Origin: Desulfotomaculum sp.
Lineage (GTDB): Bacteria; Bacillota; Desulfotomaculia; Desulfotomaculales; Desulfohalotomaculaceae
Direction: 5' to 3'
Assembly: GCA_017656165.1 (NCBI GenBank)
Contig: JACDOL010000017.1
Coordinates: 1 to 33,502, forward strand
Length of the DNA: 33,502 nucleotides
Part shown: one piece after another, positions 33,328-33,502 of the stretch
Layout: every line of letters starts with the position of its first letter
How positions within the stretch are numbered: position 1 is the stretch's first letter
The notes under the pieces: model-generated
What the model was told of the DNA's origin: nothing
Database searches by the model: none
The model's input: only the letters and a program-made list of their open reading frames with translations
Made by a program: the position numbers and the translations under genes

Positions 33328-33502
33328 ATGCTATTATTATTTAACGGCATTTTTATACTGGCTGTCCTGGTCTGGGTTTTTTATGCCTTAAAATTAAAAA
33401 GTATACAAAATTACTCTACTTCTTTAAGCATACACATAATAGGAGTAATGATACTGGCAGTGGGTGCAGTTTTAACTCTTGCTGAAGAATTAAATATTAT
33501 TA
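33328..33502 (+). CDS. Possible membrane protein, truncated by the window edge
   Basis: An open frame of 58 codons starts at ATG 33328 and runs off the right edge without a stop. It has two hydrophobic segments (residues about 4-20, FNGIFILAVLVWVFYAL; about 37-55, IHIIGVMILAVGAVLTLAEE) with a polar stretch between them. No Shine-Dalgarno site precedes the ATG, and an in-frame stop lies five codons upstream. The function is not recognised. The start may be wrong, or the frame may not be a gene. Confidence 0.35.
   Translation, partial: MLLLFNGIFILAVLVWVFYALKLKSIQNYSTSLSIHIIGVMILAVGAVLTLAEELNII

Noticed and set aside
1-33502. CRISPR array, tRNA or rRNA genes, insertion sequences, prophage
   Set aside because: I saw no regularly spaced direct repeats, cloverleaf-like sequence, transposase or phage gene anywhere in the window.

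Overview
The window looks like chromosome from an anaerobic, spore-forming Firmicute, most likely a Desulfotomaculum/Pelotomaculum-type member of the Clostridia. This is inferred from gene content and layout, not from a database search. The evidence is a sporulation gene (ylbJ), the block yceD-rpmF-fapR-plsX-fab-rnc-smc-ftsY with the flavin enoyl reductase FabK and no FabI, an ADP-forming acyl-CoA synthetase, PduL-type phosphotransacylase, and a methylthioadenosine salvage cluster without oxygen-dependent enzymes. Strong Shine-Dalgarno sites and near-consensus sigma-A promoters occur throughout, and TTG start codons are unusually common.

Layout. (1) 1-5.6 kb, minus strand: a peroxiredoxin remnant at the edge, a BioD-like/DRTGG protein and a fused ADP-forming acyl-CoA synthetase with their own promoter, then acetate kinase and PduL. 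Together they link acyl-CoA, acyl-phosphate and acid with ATP formation. The ackA and pduL promoters each carry palindromes typical of regulator sites. (2) 5.8-7.1 kb: ylbJ, divergent from the next block. (3) 7.3-20.4 kb, plus strand: yceD-rpmF, then a fatty acid/phospholipid operon under FapR (fapR, plsX, fabH, fabK, fabD, fabG, acpP, fabF), then rnc, smc and ftsY, closed by a 17-bp bidirectional terminator. (4) 20.5-24.6 kb, minus strand: an amino-acid permease, a formamidase/acetamidase-family protein and a broken glutamine synthetase tail, joined directly to a bactofilin and M23 peptidase pair. (5) 24.8-27.9 kb, plus strand: a three-gene cassette of pentapeptide-repeat protein, MoxR-like AAA+ ATPase and a DUF2201-type VWA protein whose HExxH motif is degraded. 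(6) 28.0-33.2 kb, plus strand: an operon of MtnP-like phosphorylase, MtnA, AhcY-like hydrolase, class II aldolase and MtaD deaminase. A possible membrane gene starts at the right edge.

The most interesting hypothesis concerns block 6. The phosphorylase carries the Glu/Asn pair of 6-oxopurine nucleoside phosphorylases, the AhcY homologue lacks the canonical adenine-contacting Thr and Glu, and a deaminase gene is in the same operon. This fits a route in which methylthioadenosine and S-adenosylhomocysteine are first deaminated to their inosine forms. Ribose-derived carbon would then leave through MtnA and an aldolase (the anaerobic DHAP shunt) instead of the MtnB-C-D pathway. The pentapeptide/MoxR/VWA cassette is the second candidate for an undescribed system; its function cannot be read from sequence.
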